Positions 1 through 10,299 of a DNA stretch of 64,000 bases are shown in pieces (positions within the stretch are counted from its first letter, which is position 1; each line of letters begins with the position of its first letter). The DNA is from Cherax quadricarinatus (taxonomy: Eukaryota > Arthropoda > Malacostraca > Decapoda > Parastacidae): positions 19,971,032-20,035,031 of the forward strand of contig NC_091307.1 of NCBI RefSeq assembly GCF_038502225.1, read 5' to 3'. The translations under genes were made by a program, and so were the position numbers. Under the pieces are notes generated by a model, which saw only the letters and a program-made list of their open reading frames with translations, had not been told where the DNA came from and searched no databases.

Positions 1-300
1 CTCCCTCACAAGTTTCTCCCCACCTCCCTCACAAGTTTCTCGCCCACCTCCCTCACAAGTTTCTCCCCCACCTCCCTCACAAGTTTTTCCCCTCACCTCC
101 CTCACAAGTTTCTCCCCCACATCCCTCACAAGTTTCTCCCCCACATCCCTCACAAGTTTGTCCCCCCTCCTCCTTCACAAGTTTGTCCCCCACATCCCTC
201 ACAAGTTTGTCCCCCACATCCCTCACAAGTTTGTCCCCCACATCCCTCACAAGCTTCTCCCCTCATATCCCTCACAAGTTTCTCCCCCACCTCCCTCACT
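1..300. repeat. 24-bp minisatellite
   Basis: A tandem array runs from the window edge, so its true left end is not seen. The unit is about 24 bp, of the form CTCCCTCACAAGTTTCTCCC plus CCAC, with about 12 copies that differ by single bases (CTCCC against ATCCC, TTTCTC against TTTGTC). The 8-residue periodic open frame across it (HIPHKFVP) is a by-product of the unit length being a multiple of three, not a protein. Confidence 0.95.
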
Positions 301-904
301 AGTGAATTTGTCTAAACTTCAGTATTGTTTTCGAACTAGTGTAGATCTGATAAGAGCCAGAAATCTTGAACGAGTACCAGTCATTACTGGAGCGCCATCA
401 GTGCAAACTCCCAGTAGTTCTCATTTCTGTTCACCTGTGTTGAATAATCATGACTAAGCCCTAAGCCCATAGGTATCATATCACCTGTGTTGAAGAATGG
501 TGTTGGAATGACTTTAAACTGGGCATGGAGCGTTGTTGTCAGGTGGTGTTGGGTTTTTACCCCTGGAGGCTAGGTAATAGCGATAGGAAAAGGGTGGTTA
601 GCAACAGATTCAAGTGGGCAGGTACTAACTACCCTTCTTGATTTGGCAGGTTGAGTGGGTGTAACACTTTTGATGTGACCACCTATCCTATCACCGGAAT
701 CCCAGGTGGTGTATGTGGCCGGGCTGAATGGGTTCCCTTCCCTGTCCACCACTCTACCACGAGCCAACCAAGACCCTTCAAGTCACGCACACCCACACCA
801 ACACTTGTTATACAATATATTATGCCCGTCATACTAATATACTGTGAAGTAACTTGTTATGGTGTACAGTTGGCGGTGGTGTGTGGATGGCTGGGATGTG
901 TACT

Positions 905-1333
905 CACCTAGTGGACTCACCTAGTTGAGGTTGCAGGGGTCGAGTCCGAGCTCCTGGCCCAGCCTCTTCACTGGTCGTTACTAGGTCACTCTCCCTGAAC
1001 CTTGAGCTTTATCATACCTCTGCTTAAAGCTATGTATGGATCCTGCCTCCACTACATCGCTTCCCAAACTATTCCACTTCCTGACTACTCTGTGGCTGAA
1101 GAAATACTTCCTAACATCCCTGTGATTCATCTGTGTCTTCAACTTCCAACTGTGTCCCCTTGTTATTGTGTCCCATCTCTGGAACATTCTGTCTTTGTCC
1201 ACCTTGTCAATTCCTCTCAGTATTTTGTACGTCGTTATCATGTCCCCCCTATCTCTCCTGTCCACCAGTGTCGTCAGGTTGATTTCCCTTAACCTCTCCT
1301 CTGGGACTAGTCGTGTTGCAAACCTTTGCACTT
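905..1333 (-). mobile_element. LINE-A 3' fragment, copy 1
   Basis: This is the 3' end of a non-LTR retrotransposon reverse transcriptase ORF, read on the minus strand. The translation matches the C-terminal part of the longer copy at 1669-2803 almost residue for residue: KVQRFATRLVPEE, then GDMITTYKILRGIDKVDKDR, then YFFSHRVVRKWNSL. It lacks the LRGMSY segment of that copy, so it carries a small internal deletion. The element is cut at its 5' end near KVQRF, after the RT catalytic domain, so it can encode no active enzyme. The 3' end is a GGTTGCAGGGGTCGAGTCC-like tail closing in GTGAGTAC-type sequence near 905. It is a dead, 5'-truncated insertion. Confidence 0.9.
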
Positions 1334-1392
1334 TTGTGTGTGTGTACTCACCTAGTTGAGGTTGCAAGGGCCGAGTCCAAGCTCCTGGCTTG
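1334..1392 (-). mobile_element. LINE-A tail fragment
   Basis: A further copy of the LINE-A extreme 3' tail (GTACTCACCTAGTTGAGGTT on the plus strand) lies directly upstream, in minus-strand sense, of copy 1. It begins in a short GT run. It shows that a third insertion of the same family landed here in the same orientation. Confidence 0.75.
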
Positions 1393-1409
1393 GGTGTGGG
1401 TGTGTGTGT

Positions 1410-1668
1410 GTGTTATCTGGAGTTTATCTGGAGAGAGTTCCGGGGGTCAACGCCCCCGCGGCCCGGTCTGTGACCAGGCCTCCTTAGGTCAGTGTCCCAG
1501 GATGCGACCCACACCAGTCGACTTACACCCAGGTACCCATTTTACTGATGGGGAACATAGACAACAGGTGGAAAGAAACACGTCCAATGTTTCTACTCTG
1601 GCTGGGAATCGAACCCAGGCCCTCACCGTGTGAAGCGAGAGCGTTAACCACCAGGCCACCAGAGCCTG
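1410..1668 (-). mobile_element. tRNA-derived SINE with LINE-B-like tail
   Basis: On the minus strand the element starts with a tRNA-like head holding an internal RNA polymerase III promoter. The A-box-like TGGCCTGGTGG is at 1648-1658 and a perfect B-box GGTTCGATTCC is at 1605-1615. A unique body of about 110 bp follows. The last 70 bp (about 1421-1490) are GC-rich and end in CTCCAGATAA-type repeats. This 3' part closely matches the end of LINE-B copies at 31094-31166 and 36160-36236. Sharing a 3' tail with a LINE is the known arrangement by which a SINE is mobilised by that LINE's enzyme. It sits between two LINE-A copies, so it inserted into or next to a LINE-A tail. It is not a functional tRNA gene, because the head continues into the SINE body. 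Confidence 0.88.
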
Positions 1669-2800
1669 GTGTACTCACCTATTTGTGGTTGCAGGGGTCG
1701 AGTCCTAGCTCCTGGCCCCGCCTCTTCACCGGCTGCTACTAGGCCCTCTCTCTCCCCGCTCCATGAGCTTTATCAAACCTCGTCTTAAAACTGTGTATGG
1801 TTCCTGCCTCCACTACGTCATTTTCTAGGCTATTCCACTGCCTTACAACTCTATGACTGAAGAAATACTTCCTACTATCTCTCTGACTCATTTGTATCTT
1901 CAACTTCCAATTGTGGCCTCTTGTTTCTGTGTCCCCTCCCTGGAACATCCTGTCTTTGTCCACCTTGTCTATTCCACGCAGTATTTTATATGTCGTTATC
2001 ATGTCTCCCCTGACCCTCCTGTCCTCCAGTGTCGTCAGGCCGATTTCCCTTAATCTTTCTTCATAGGACATTCCCCTTAGCTCTGGAACTAACCTTGTCG
2101 CAAACCTTTGTACTTTCTCTAGTTTCTTGACGTGCTTTATCAAGTGCGGGTTCCAAACAGGTGCTGCATACTCCAGTATGGGCCTGACATACACGGTGTA
2201 CAGTGTCTTGAATGATTCCTTACTAAGGTATCGGAATGCTGTTCTCAGGTTTGCCAGGCGCCCATATGCTGCAGCAGTTATCTGATTGATGTGTGCTTCC
2301 GGAGACATGCTCGGTGTTATACTCACCCCAAGATCTTTCTCCTTGAGTGAGGTTTGCAGTCTTTGGCCACCTAGCCTATACTCTGTCTGTGGTCTTCTGT
2401 GCCCTTCCCCTATCTTCATGACTTTGCATTTGGCAGGATTAAATTCGAGAAGCCATTTGCTGGACCAGGTGTCCAGTCTGTCCAGGTCTCTTTGAAGTCC
2501 TGCCTGGTCCTCATCAGATTTAATTCTCCTCATTAACTTCACATCATCTGCAAACAGGGACACTTCTGAGTCTAACCCTTCCGTCATGTCGTTCACATAT
2601 ACCAAAAATAGCACTGGTCCTAGGACCGACCCCTGTGGGACCCCGCTCGTCACAGGTGCCCACTGTGATACATCATTACGTACCATGACTCGTTGTTGCC
2701 TCCCTGTCAGGTATTCTCTGATCCATTGCAGTGCCCTTCCTGTTATATGCACCTGATGCTCTAGCTTCTGCACTAATCTCTTGTGAGGAACTGTGTGTGG

Positions 2801-2803
<3 letters not shown>
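1669..2803 (-). mobile_element. LINE-A reverse transcriptase fragment, copy 2
   Basis: A 5'-truncated non-LTR retrotransposon on the minus strand keeps an uninterrupted frame of about 350 codons. It starts at KRLVQKLEHQ near 2797 and runs to a stop at 1739. It contains the RT motif GVPQGSVLGP and the catalytic FADD box at about 2549-2560 (FADDVKL), then the thumb and C-terminal region typical of the Jockey/CR1-like group. The endonuclease domain and the RT fingers are missing. At its 5' edge it abuts a (GT)n array, read as Thr-His repeats in the same frame, so the open frame extends falsely upstream to 3187. About 65 bp of 3' UTR end in GTGAGTAC-like sequence at 1669-1680. It is the most intact LINE-A here but still incomplete. 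Confidence 0.93.

Positions 2804-2880
<77 letters not shown>
2804..2880. repeat. (GT)n microsatellite
   Basis: About 38 uninterrupted GT dinucleotides lie exactly at the 5' truncation point of LINE-A copy 2. Short GTGGAACTGTGTG repeats form the transition. Confidence 0.99.
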
Positions 2881-2889
<9 letters not shown>

Positions 2890-2899
2890 GGTGGATGTG

Positions 2900-3870
2900 T
2901 GGAAGGGGGTGTTGCTTACAGGAGTATTTGTGTAGCGAAGGCTTGAAACCTAAATCAGGAAAAAAATATATAAAAAAAATATATTTACATTTAAAATCGG
3001 TATAAAATTTATTTCGATACAGCAAACTGCTTCTCGCTTTTTTCTTGTTACATTTCCTGTTGCTGGTGGCAGACAACAACACACTTACAGACTTTGCCAT
3101 TGCACTTGAGGACTTTCCATGCATTTTACTATGTCGTCGTCTTGTCAGTAGCCGCTTACAACTTGGAAAGTCAAAAGAGAAAGCCAACTTGACCTAACTC
3201 AACTTTTCCCGCAAATGTACCCAAGTTTGTGCTCAGTTGTAAACTTCCTACCATTTCAGTCTGGCCTTCAGTAAACACACTTCTGTTTTCTCCAATGTCC
3301 CGTAGCCATTTACGACCAATAAAACGGCTGCATATATCAGTATTAAATATACTTTAACGATGTCATGGAAGAGTGAATAATTATAAAACATTAAAGCATT
3401 CTGAAGTCTTAGTTCATTTTGTTTCACTCTCACGAGATAAAGGTTTTAAAACCTTCATATAATATACGTATCTTTCTGGGAGGGGATCGCTTCCTCCACC
3501 AGTTTTATTTGTTAGGCATGAAGATCCATAGCACATAAAGTGGAGTTTGTGAAATGATTTTAAATTTGCACAGCGTGTGGTGCAAGCCACTTTACCTAGA
3601 ATACTTATTGTTATATTAGCTCACAGATTAGACAATGATTTTAATACAATGAGTTCAGTAGTGAGTTGACTAGCTTGTTGTGTTGTAGAAATTCAATGTG
3701 TGTGGAGTGTCAACCCTGTCTTCCAGCTTTATAAGGTTGCAGGATAACGTCGGTAAAGCTACTCTTACCACGTCCTGCTTTACACCATGATAAGGTACTT
3801 AGAGGTTTCTTGAGAGTTTAAAGGTACACATAAGACATTACCACAACACTTGTTTGGCCAAGCAGTTATG
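2900..3870. other. Unique non-coding sequence
   Basis: This AT-leaning sequence has no recognisable exon, repeat family or RNA gene. Open frames here are short and show no family resemblance. Confidence 0.6.
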
Positions 3871-3883
3871 TATATGCCGCAGT

Positions 3884-4246
3884 GATAAATTAGACATATG
3901 TGCAACTCTTGGGTATCTTTATTGAGGAAACGTTTCGCCACACAGTGGCTTCATCAGTCCATACAAAGGAGAATCTTGAAGAACAGGAGGAGAATGAGGT
4001 TATCAGTCCCTCAATCTTGAGTCGATGTGGTCGGTCCATCAATCTTGAATAGAAGATTGATGGACTGACCACATCGACTCAAGGTTGAGGGACTGATCAC
4101 GTCATTCTCCTCCTGTTCTTCAAGATTCTCCTTTGTATGGACTGATGAAGCCAATGTGTGGCGAAACGTTTCCTCAATAAAGATACCCAAGAGTTGCACA
4201 TGTGTCTAATTTATCAACATGTCGGTTCTCTGAACCATTCATCTAC
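3884..4246 (+). mobile_element. Fold-back SINE-like element with 12-bp TSD
   Basis: Positions 3884-4215 form a near-perfect palindrome of about 160-bp arms around a six-base centre near 4050 (CCATCAATCTT / AAGATTGATGG). Each arm carries GAAACGTTTC and, near its outer end, AATAAAG. A one-sided tail of about 31 bp follows (4216-4246, AACATGTCGGTTCTCTGAAC...). The whole unit is bracketed by a 12-bp direct repeat, ATATGCCGCAGT, at 3872-3883 and 4247-4258. A target duplication of that size suggests insertion by target-primed reverse transcription rather than an ordinary TIR transposon. A transcript would fold into a long hairpin. Relatives lie at 8310-8690, 24070-24338, 45480-45582 and 46450-46680. 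Confidence 0.88.
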
Positions 4247-4269
4247 ATATGCCGCAGTAAATGTGTGAA

Positions 4270-4920
4270 ACCAGGAGTTGAGTGAAATCCTTGGAAATTT
4301 CAGCAAATAGACGTAATCGCTGTCACACTTGGCTTAGATTAGGTTAGGATACGACCGATATACTAAAGAATAATCAGGCTCTAGAATATCAGGGAAAGCA
4401 TGAAATTACTGACCAAGTTTTCCAGACTTTAATTTAATAGTTGATTTTCTTAAGAATTTCGTTGTAATAAATGGGCAGACAGTGATTGCAAATGTTTACT
4501 GAATTTTCAGGGATTTCACGTAATTCCTGGTTTCTGACAGTTAGTGTTAACATTTCCTTTTCATGTTAGCACAGGCACTAAAAGATTCCGGTGTAGGATT
4601 CATAGTCTGTAATCCTCACTTACTTTGTCCCATGTCTTGCACTCCTTATGTTTCTCAGTGTCAAGTTTACACCTGTCACGAGTCCCAGAGTCATTAAGAA
4701 AACTCTCTGCTTTCTTTTACATTCAGTACCTTGTTATCTCTCATACCTGTGTTATTCTTAACATCTCTCTACCAATATCTTCCCCTCTACTGTACTTTAT
4801 ATTCAGTTCTACTTATCACTCAGTCTACTTCTGTATATTATCTGTCTCTCTGCGACCTTTCTGCATACCCTTCTGCCAGTCTTCTTAATCTTGATTAATT
4901 AGGAAGACATTTACAATCAT
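4270..4920. other. Unique non-coding sequence
   Basis: No repeat or exon is recognised. The pyrimidine-rich stretch at 4620-4890 is open on the plus strand but has no domain-like content. Confidence 0.55.
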
Positions 4921-4924
4921 GCCT

Positions 4925-5010
4925 GTCATGCCTGGTCATTGACAGGGCCGCGGGGGCATTGACCCCTAGAACACCCTCCAGGTATACTCCAGGTATATTT
5001 TATATTTTTT
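4925..5010 (+). mobile_element. Solo LINE-B/SINE tail
   Basis: This is the GC-rich tail shared by LINE-B and the SINE (GGGCCGCGGGGGCATTGACC), followed by two CTCCAGGTATA units. Nothing upstream is recognisable as LINE coding sequence, so it is a very short 5'-truncated insertion or a SINE remnant. Confidence 0.8.
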
Positions 5011-5875
5011 TATGAAATGTTTGCTAATCATTCAAATTGTGTTTTGTGGCTGGGCTCTATGTCAGTATTGTAGCATTTTTTTATTAAGAGCCTATACAAA
5101 TATTAAGTTCATTGCCATTCTCATTCCATCCTCTACCCATCCATTTCTTCCCTACCACCTCCCTGTTCACCCCTGTCCTTCCACATTCACTTCAGCAACA
5201 TCCTTATTCACCTCACCCCCCTTCCCCTGTCAGCACTATTTCCTATTCACCACTGCCCCTACCGTCCAACAAAAGTATCCCCTTTTAAGTAATAGCAGTT
5301 GGAATGTGTCCAAAATAATGATCATTTGTTTTAAACATATTTTCTTAAAATGTTATTTATCATAATAAATCGAACCAAAACTGTATCGAAATACATAAAA
5401 GAAGTTTCTCCTCAAATTTGTGTGAAATTCTAATGGAATGAATTTGGTTTTTATTCACTCCATTGGCTAGTCATCAATTTCAATTTTTACATTTCTTTTT
5501 ATTCCGATGTCTGGCACTTCGTGAACGAAAACATACTTTTATTTTAAGTTTTAAGTTGTCATGAGAGAGAAACAGACAGACAGACAGGGGTGATAGGGCA
5601 GCAGTGGCCACTGATACAGCTCCCGGGCCTGGACTAACACCAAGCCGTATTCTTATTTCCATAAAGAGTGCGATAATGGGCACATTAACACGGAGGGAAT
5701 GTGTAGGTGTGGTCCCGGCCCACATCAAGATGGCTCTCCGGGTCCTCCCTTCTAACCTGACAAAAAACTCAGTGGGGCTACACTGTGTTCGTAATGAACC
5801 CCCTTTATGTTAATGAATACGGTAATAAAATCAGGCGTGCGTTGCAGCGGGGAGACGATGTATTCCATCTACCGG
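5011..5875. other. Unique non-coding sequence
   Basis: No gene or named repeat is seen. Positions 5130-5260 are cytosine-rich and low in complexity. Confidence 0.55.
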
Positions 5876-5929
5876 GACTTGAAACCTGTACAAGGATGGG
5901 AACCTATAGTTGTGTATAGTGGAGGCCTC

Positions 5930-6050
5930 TCCTTGTACACTATGACCTGGGCATGGCTGGAGAGCTATACTGGAGTGGGAGCTACATAGTGTTGGAGAGC
6001 TGTACAGGAGTGGGGATCTGTATAGTGATGGAGAACTGTACAGGAAGTGC
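5930..6050. repeat. 35-bp degenerate tandem repeat
   Basis: About three copies of a 35-bp unit starting TGGAGAGCTATACTGGAGTG run through the segment, with a few substitutions per copy. Confidence 0.7.
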
Positions 6051-7739
6051 ACGTCCGTTCAGAGATTTTTTAGATGTCGCAGTTGTCAGGTTGAAAATGA
6101 ACACCGTCATAAAAGCAGCTAATTTCAGCTTAAATACTCGAAATTCCACTGATAATAATTATCAACTCTTACCTTGGATGCTTCAACATTTAGGATTCCT
6201 TACCTTAATGTTGAAGCACGAAATCCTGATTTTTTTTTTTAAATTCTTTGAATCTTCGTTCCAACATATTTATATAGTTCATAAATATTGGTATTAATTC
6301 TGTATTACCGAATTTTGTTACATTCTAAGAAACAGTGCCGGAGTGTTTATCGTCCCCTCCACGTATTTTACCCTCTCTTTCTTTTCCTGGGGTTGCTACT
6401 CCAATCTGCAACAGTTATGTAACCTACACGAATCTTGGCCACAGCCATCCCGGTTTTTCTATTTCTACCATTCTTTCCATAAACATGTTTCATATAATGC
6501 AACCCTATTGTAATGCTGTACACATTCACCATTTCCTAACGGTCGAAAGAAAAATGAACAGTCTTGCAGGACAAAGAGGCTGAAATATGTACGGATATAT
6601 TACCTTTATGAGACGCGGCCCAGTAAAGAAAAAAGTGCATATAAGAAGCCTAGATTCTGATGGAGACGTGGAGATGCCGTCACGGGGACACTTGTCCACG
6701 AAAAGACAAGTGGGATAGTGCGGTTTGAGGGGTGGGAGGGGCATAGGTGCCGTCATGGATACACTGGATTGTAGAGATTGACAGAGGACCGAACAAGCCG
6801 GAGGAGCCACCGGGATTCCGTCACGGAGCAGCAAGGCTGCAGGGGCAGTAAAGAGAAAAATTGTCAGTTTCGGAGATGGTCTGAATAATCGCAAGTACAT
6901 GACGTCGGCGGAACCTGGTAATAAATCCTGTAGAAAAATTCTCTTATTCACTGGATGTTCCTTGAGGGGGATTCCGCAGCGGTCGGTTTGCTGAAGTATT
7001 TGTCCAGGAGGCGGTGAAGGTTAATCAGTGTGTGGTAAGTGACTCCCAAGTACCCGACGGCTGAAATTGAAAGGTTGAGAGCTGATGTCTGTGGCTCTTC
7101 ACATGTGACAGTTGTGGGATTGTGGGACATAGTTGGAATCTGTGGGAGGCTCGCCAAGATGTCCGAAACATACCAAAACACGCATAATGGGGTCGTTAAG
7201 TTGCTGTGATGTCGCTTGAGTAGCTCTGTAATGCGCCTAAAAGGCATCCGTAACTAGTGAGGATGCGAGAGGCATGCTACTGCTTCTGCTGCTACTGATG
7301 ATACTGCTATTGCTGCTGCTACTGATATTGATGCAGCCACTGTTTCTGCTGTTGTCATCGCCGCTTTCAAATTCTATTTCCAGTTGGAATGTATGGAGTC
7401 ATCTATCTTGCGATTATCTAGCGTTCGCTGAGGATCACCATCTATAAGTAGTTCCCGCGGCTCGATTGTTGACCCTGCTTTCTTGTTTGACACCCGACCA
7501 GACAGGCAATTGGTGACTGCCTATCGTAGTTCGACTACCGGCGTCATATATCGAAACTGGTATGTTAAATCAAATTGTAGTCGAATTGGACACAGCTTAA
7601 CGTGTTTCCCACTTATGTTAATAGTAATTTCTGTGTGTTGATTTCAAAACTTTTCTTCCAGTAATTTCCAAGTGTATATTATGATGCATCTTTCTTGTCT
7701 GTATTCCTGAGTGTAGTCGAGGGACATTAAGCGTTCCTG
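6051..7739. other. Unique non-coding sequence
   Basis: The segment holds no recognisable exon. A short CTG-rich patch lies at 7275-7345. The minus-strand frames at 6526-7247 show no known domain and no repeat match within the window. Confidence 0.5.
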
Positions 7740-7945
7740 GTAATATAGATGTTTGAACTGATGCGGAAGGTAAAGGTTCTCTATATTTTAAAGACCTGCA
7801 GTGTTGCCTGCATTAAATGAGACTACCTGTAGTCGATTCCGGGTCATCACCCTCACGACGCAGTCATCCACCAGGTCAGGGGCTGTTAGTGTACAACAGT
7901 GTTCCGATCTATAAAGTATAAGTGCCTTAAAATATGATCTTCAGT
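7740..7945 (-). mobile_element. LINE-B fragment with internal tail insertion
   Basis: Plus-strand text such as AAAGGTTCTCTATATTTTAA and the TGTACAACAGTGTTCC block matches the thumb region of the LINE-B copy at 31600-31690 in reverse. About 65 bp of another tail-like repeat (ACCTGTAGTCGATTCCGGG) interrupt it near 7830-7890. It is old and heavily degraded. Confidence 0.65.
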
Positions 7946-7959
7946 GACTTAGCATCTGA

Positions 7960-8160
7960 TGGTAGAGTTGTAGAGGCATTAGTCTTTTAGGGTTAACAGT
8001 TTCACCGTGGCTTTGGTTTCTTGGTGGTAAAGCTCCATCCTGGCACTGATCTCCTGGTGGTAGGTCTGTAGAGTTACTGGAATTCTGGTGGTAAAGTTCA
8101 ATTGTGGTACTGGTCTCCTGGAGGTAGAGCTCGACCGTTGTACTGGTCAGTAATAGATAA
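7960..8160. repeat. Degenerate tandem repeat, about 45 bp
   Basis: The phrase CTCCTGGTGGTAG recurs about every 40-50 bp with much substitution, giving four or five decayed units. Confidence 0.6.
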
Positions 8161-8309
8161 GTTCTCCTCCGTGAGGTTTCTCTCAGATCCAACATTTCTC
8201 ACTCATAACCAGTTGTTCAGCAATAAAGTTGTGTAAGATGTCCAGTGTGCCAAGATATCATTGTGTTGATGTACCAGACTGGTATACAGTGCCAACACGT
8301 AAATTAATA

Positions 8310-8690
8310 AGGCACGTGTGCAACAGTTGGGTGTCTTTATTGCTGAATCGCTTGACCTGCTCAGTAGGCTTCTTAGGTCAAATACAGAGTTGATTAAATA
8401 TGGATACAGCAGAAGTAGTGACGAGGTAATGATGTTTATCAGTCCATCAACCTTGATTTTTTTTTTTTTTTTTTTTTGAGATGGTCAGTCCCGCAGCCTG
8501 GACAAGACTTCAGCTCCATAGTTCGGTGCAGTGTCCAGACTGTGGAGCCGAACTCCTTTCTAGGCTAAGTGACTGACTACCTCAAAAAATATTTATTCAA
8601 GGTTGATGAACTGGTTACATCATTACCTCTCTACTAACTCTGCTGTGTACATATTTAGTTACTTCTGTATTTAACTAAAGGACACATGTG
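8310..8690. mobile_element. Fold-back element with spacer
   Basis: The outer arms begin with GTGCAACAGTTGGGTGTCTT and meet near AGGTAATGATG...TCAACCTTGA and its reverse copy TCAAGGTTGATGAACTGG...CATTACCTC. The centre (about 8457-8590) holds a T20 tract and a second, nested inverted pair: GAGATGGTCAGTC at 8479-8491 and GACTGACTACCTC near 8571-8583. It is the same family as 3884-4246 but more diverged. Confidence 0.72.
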
Positions 8691-8940
8691 CAACTAATGA
8701 GACATTTTTATACTGGCAACGTTTCGCTCTCCAGAAGCTTTGTCAAGCCGTTACAAACAGTACAGGGACACAGAGGATATATACAGGTATTAGAGGTGCA
8801 AGGCATGATAAAATAACTTGTGGCCTTTTACCTAACATATTATCAGTAATTCTACAAACATTTTTTCAACTGAGGAAGCTTAGTGTGTATGCGAAACGTT
8901 TCAGCAATAAAGGCAACTGTTGCACATGTGTTTTACATAT
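8691..8940 (+). mobile_element. GCGAAACGTTTC-type repeat pieces
   Basis: Two adjacent pieces carry GGCAACGTTTCGCTCTCCAG (about 8717-8736) and GCGAAACGTTTCAGCAATAA (about 8891-8910), then TTGCACATGTGT. They are solo halves of the fold-back family in opposite orientations. Confidence 0.65.
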
Positions 8941-9289
8941 CTACTTATACCATTTTTCAGAATTATAATCTGAATTTATTATTGAAGTTGAGGCACATTT
9001 AAATTAACAGTCATTGAAGTGAATGTTAATTTAAATGAATTAATGTAACTTTAACGAAATGTTTGTAAAGTTTTAATAATCGTTCTTAAATGAAGGTTAA
9101 TGGAGTATTTATTTATCGAAACATTTATTGATGAAAGTAATCGCTTGGCCTGCTTAAAATTAATCGCAGTATTTTGTCTGACGTTAATTATTATACCACA
9201 AGTACAGACTAAAGACCTGAAATTTTCAGCTAAAAATTTTCCGGTCGAAAATATAAAATAAGAGAAGTGTGAGCAAGTTTTCTAAATTT

Positions 9290-9490
9290 GCTTTTAATAG
9301 ATAAAATATTTCGAAATTCGGACTTAAATGTACTCTTGTTAGCTCTTTCAGAGCCTAATTTCTAGGCCTGAGGAGGTTACGTGATGTGGTGAGGGGTTCT
9401 TGATCCAAGAAAATGAATATGTCCTCCACTTTGATCAGATCTTGTTGATTCCTATTCCCCTAAATCCTAAGGACTATATAATTCTTCTGG
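9290..9490 (+). repeat. Dispersed TTCTTGATC repeat
   Basis: The core GGTGAGGGGTTCTTGATCCA also appears, with changes, at 12715, 17190 (reverse), 20325 and 23090. The leading ATGTACTCTTGTTAGC with its following 30 bp recurs at about 61537. This is a moderately old interspersed repeat of unknown class. Confidence 0.6.
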
Positions 9491-9919
9491 ATTAAGTAGT
9501 TTGCACTAAATATAAGAATTATCTTAGGTCTAGGCCTTTTGTGCATTCATGTGTTCTTATGATACTATCTGCAGGACAGATATGGGGTGTGAAATTAAGT
9601 AGCTGCTTCGGCAGCCGTATCCAATTCTAATTCCTGTATCATGGTGTCTGGAGTAAGAAGTCTTCGAGCTCCAGGTTTCCGAAGTTGTACTGTTGGATCC
9701 TCCAGTACACCCTAGGCTTCATTTAATCTTATGGTTTATTCTCTTGGCTTGGAATTCTTGGGCCTCAGATCTTCGAGATTGGAGTTTCCGGGTTTTAAGT
9801 TTCCTGTCGGGACAAAATGTTTACGAATTGAATTTTACGGGTTTAAAGTTTCTGGACTTAGTTACCCTAGACTTTAATATTCAGGAACACAGTGTATGGG
9901 TCTAAAGTGCCCTGGGTGT

Positions 9920-10290
9920 GATAACACACAAAATGCATGCAAAAGGAATAACTGGAATAACTTCTTAACGAGTAGAATCCAGAGAGTAGTAGTAAACAAA
10001 GTGAAGTCGACATAGATAAGGACTTGAATCATAACACCGTCGAAAGCACAAGGAATCGTCAAGAGGATATAAATAAAATTTTCCAGAAGCCGTAGGGTGA
10101 TACTGGACAAGTATCTCTACCAGGTGCCAGATCAGCCAGACTGTGATGGATATCTGGGGGCAGCGGGCCTCTAGCAGCAACAGCCTGGTTAACTAGACAA
10201 TCACCAAATGAGCCTGGCCCATGGTCGGGCTCCGATAATAGTAAGACTCTCGAAAATAATCAGAGGTAAAGGTATATTAGAGGAGGCTTA
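9920..10290 (+). mobile_element. LINE-C fragment, internally deleted
   Basis: The left part resembles RT-palm LINE sequence (ACACAAAATGCATGCAAAAG through ATCCAGAGAGTAGTAGT). It jumps straight to the C-terminal segment ACTGGACAAGTATCTCTACC and the LINE-C tail (GTGATGGATATCTGGGGG, AACAGCCTGGTTAAC, GAGCCTGGCCCATGG). The catalytic region is missing, so this is a dead, internally deleted copy. Confidence 0.8.
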
Positions 10291-10299
10291 GATAATAGA

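Noticed and set aside
1605..1658. tRNA gene on the minus strand
   Set aside because: A and B boxes are good, but the sequence continues into a SINE body with a LINE-type tail and the acceptor stem is poor.
2804..3187. N-terminal 130 codons of the 482-codon frame
   Set aside because: They are translated from (GT)n and unrelated AT-rich DNA. Only the part below 2803 is reverse transcriptase.
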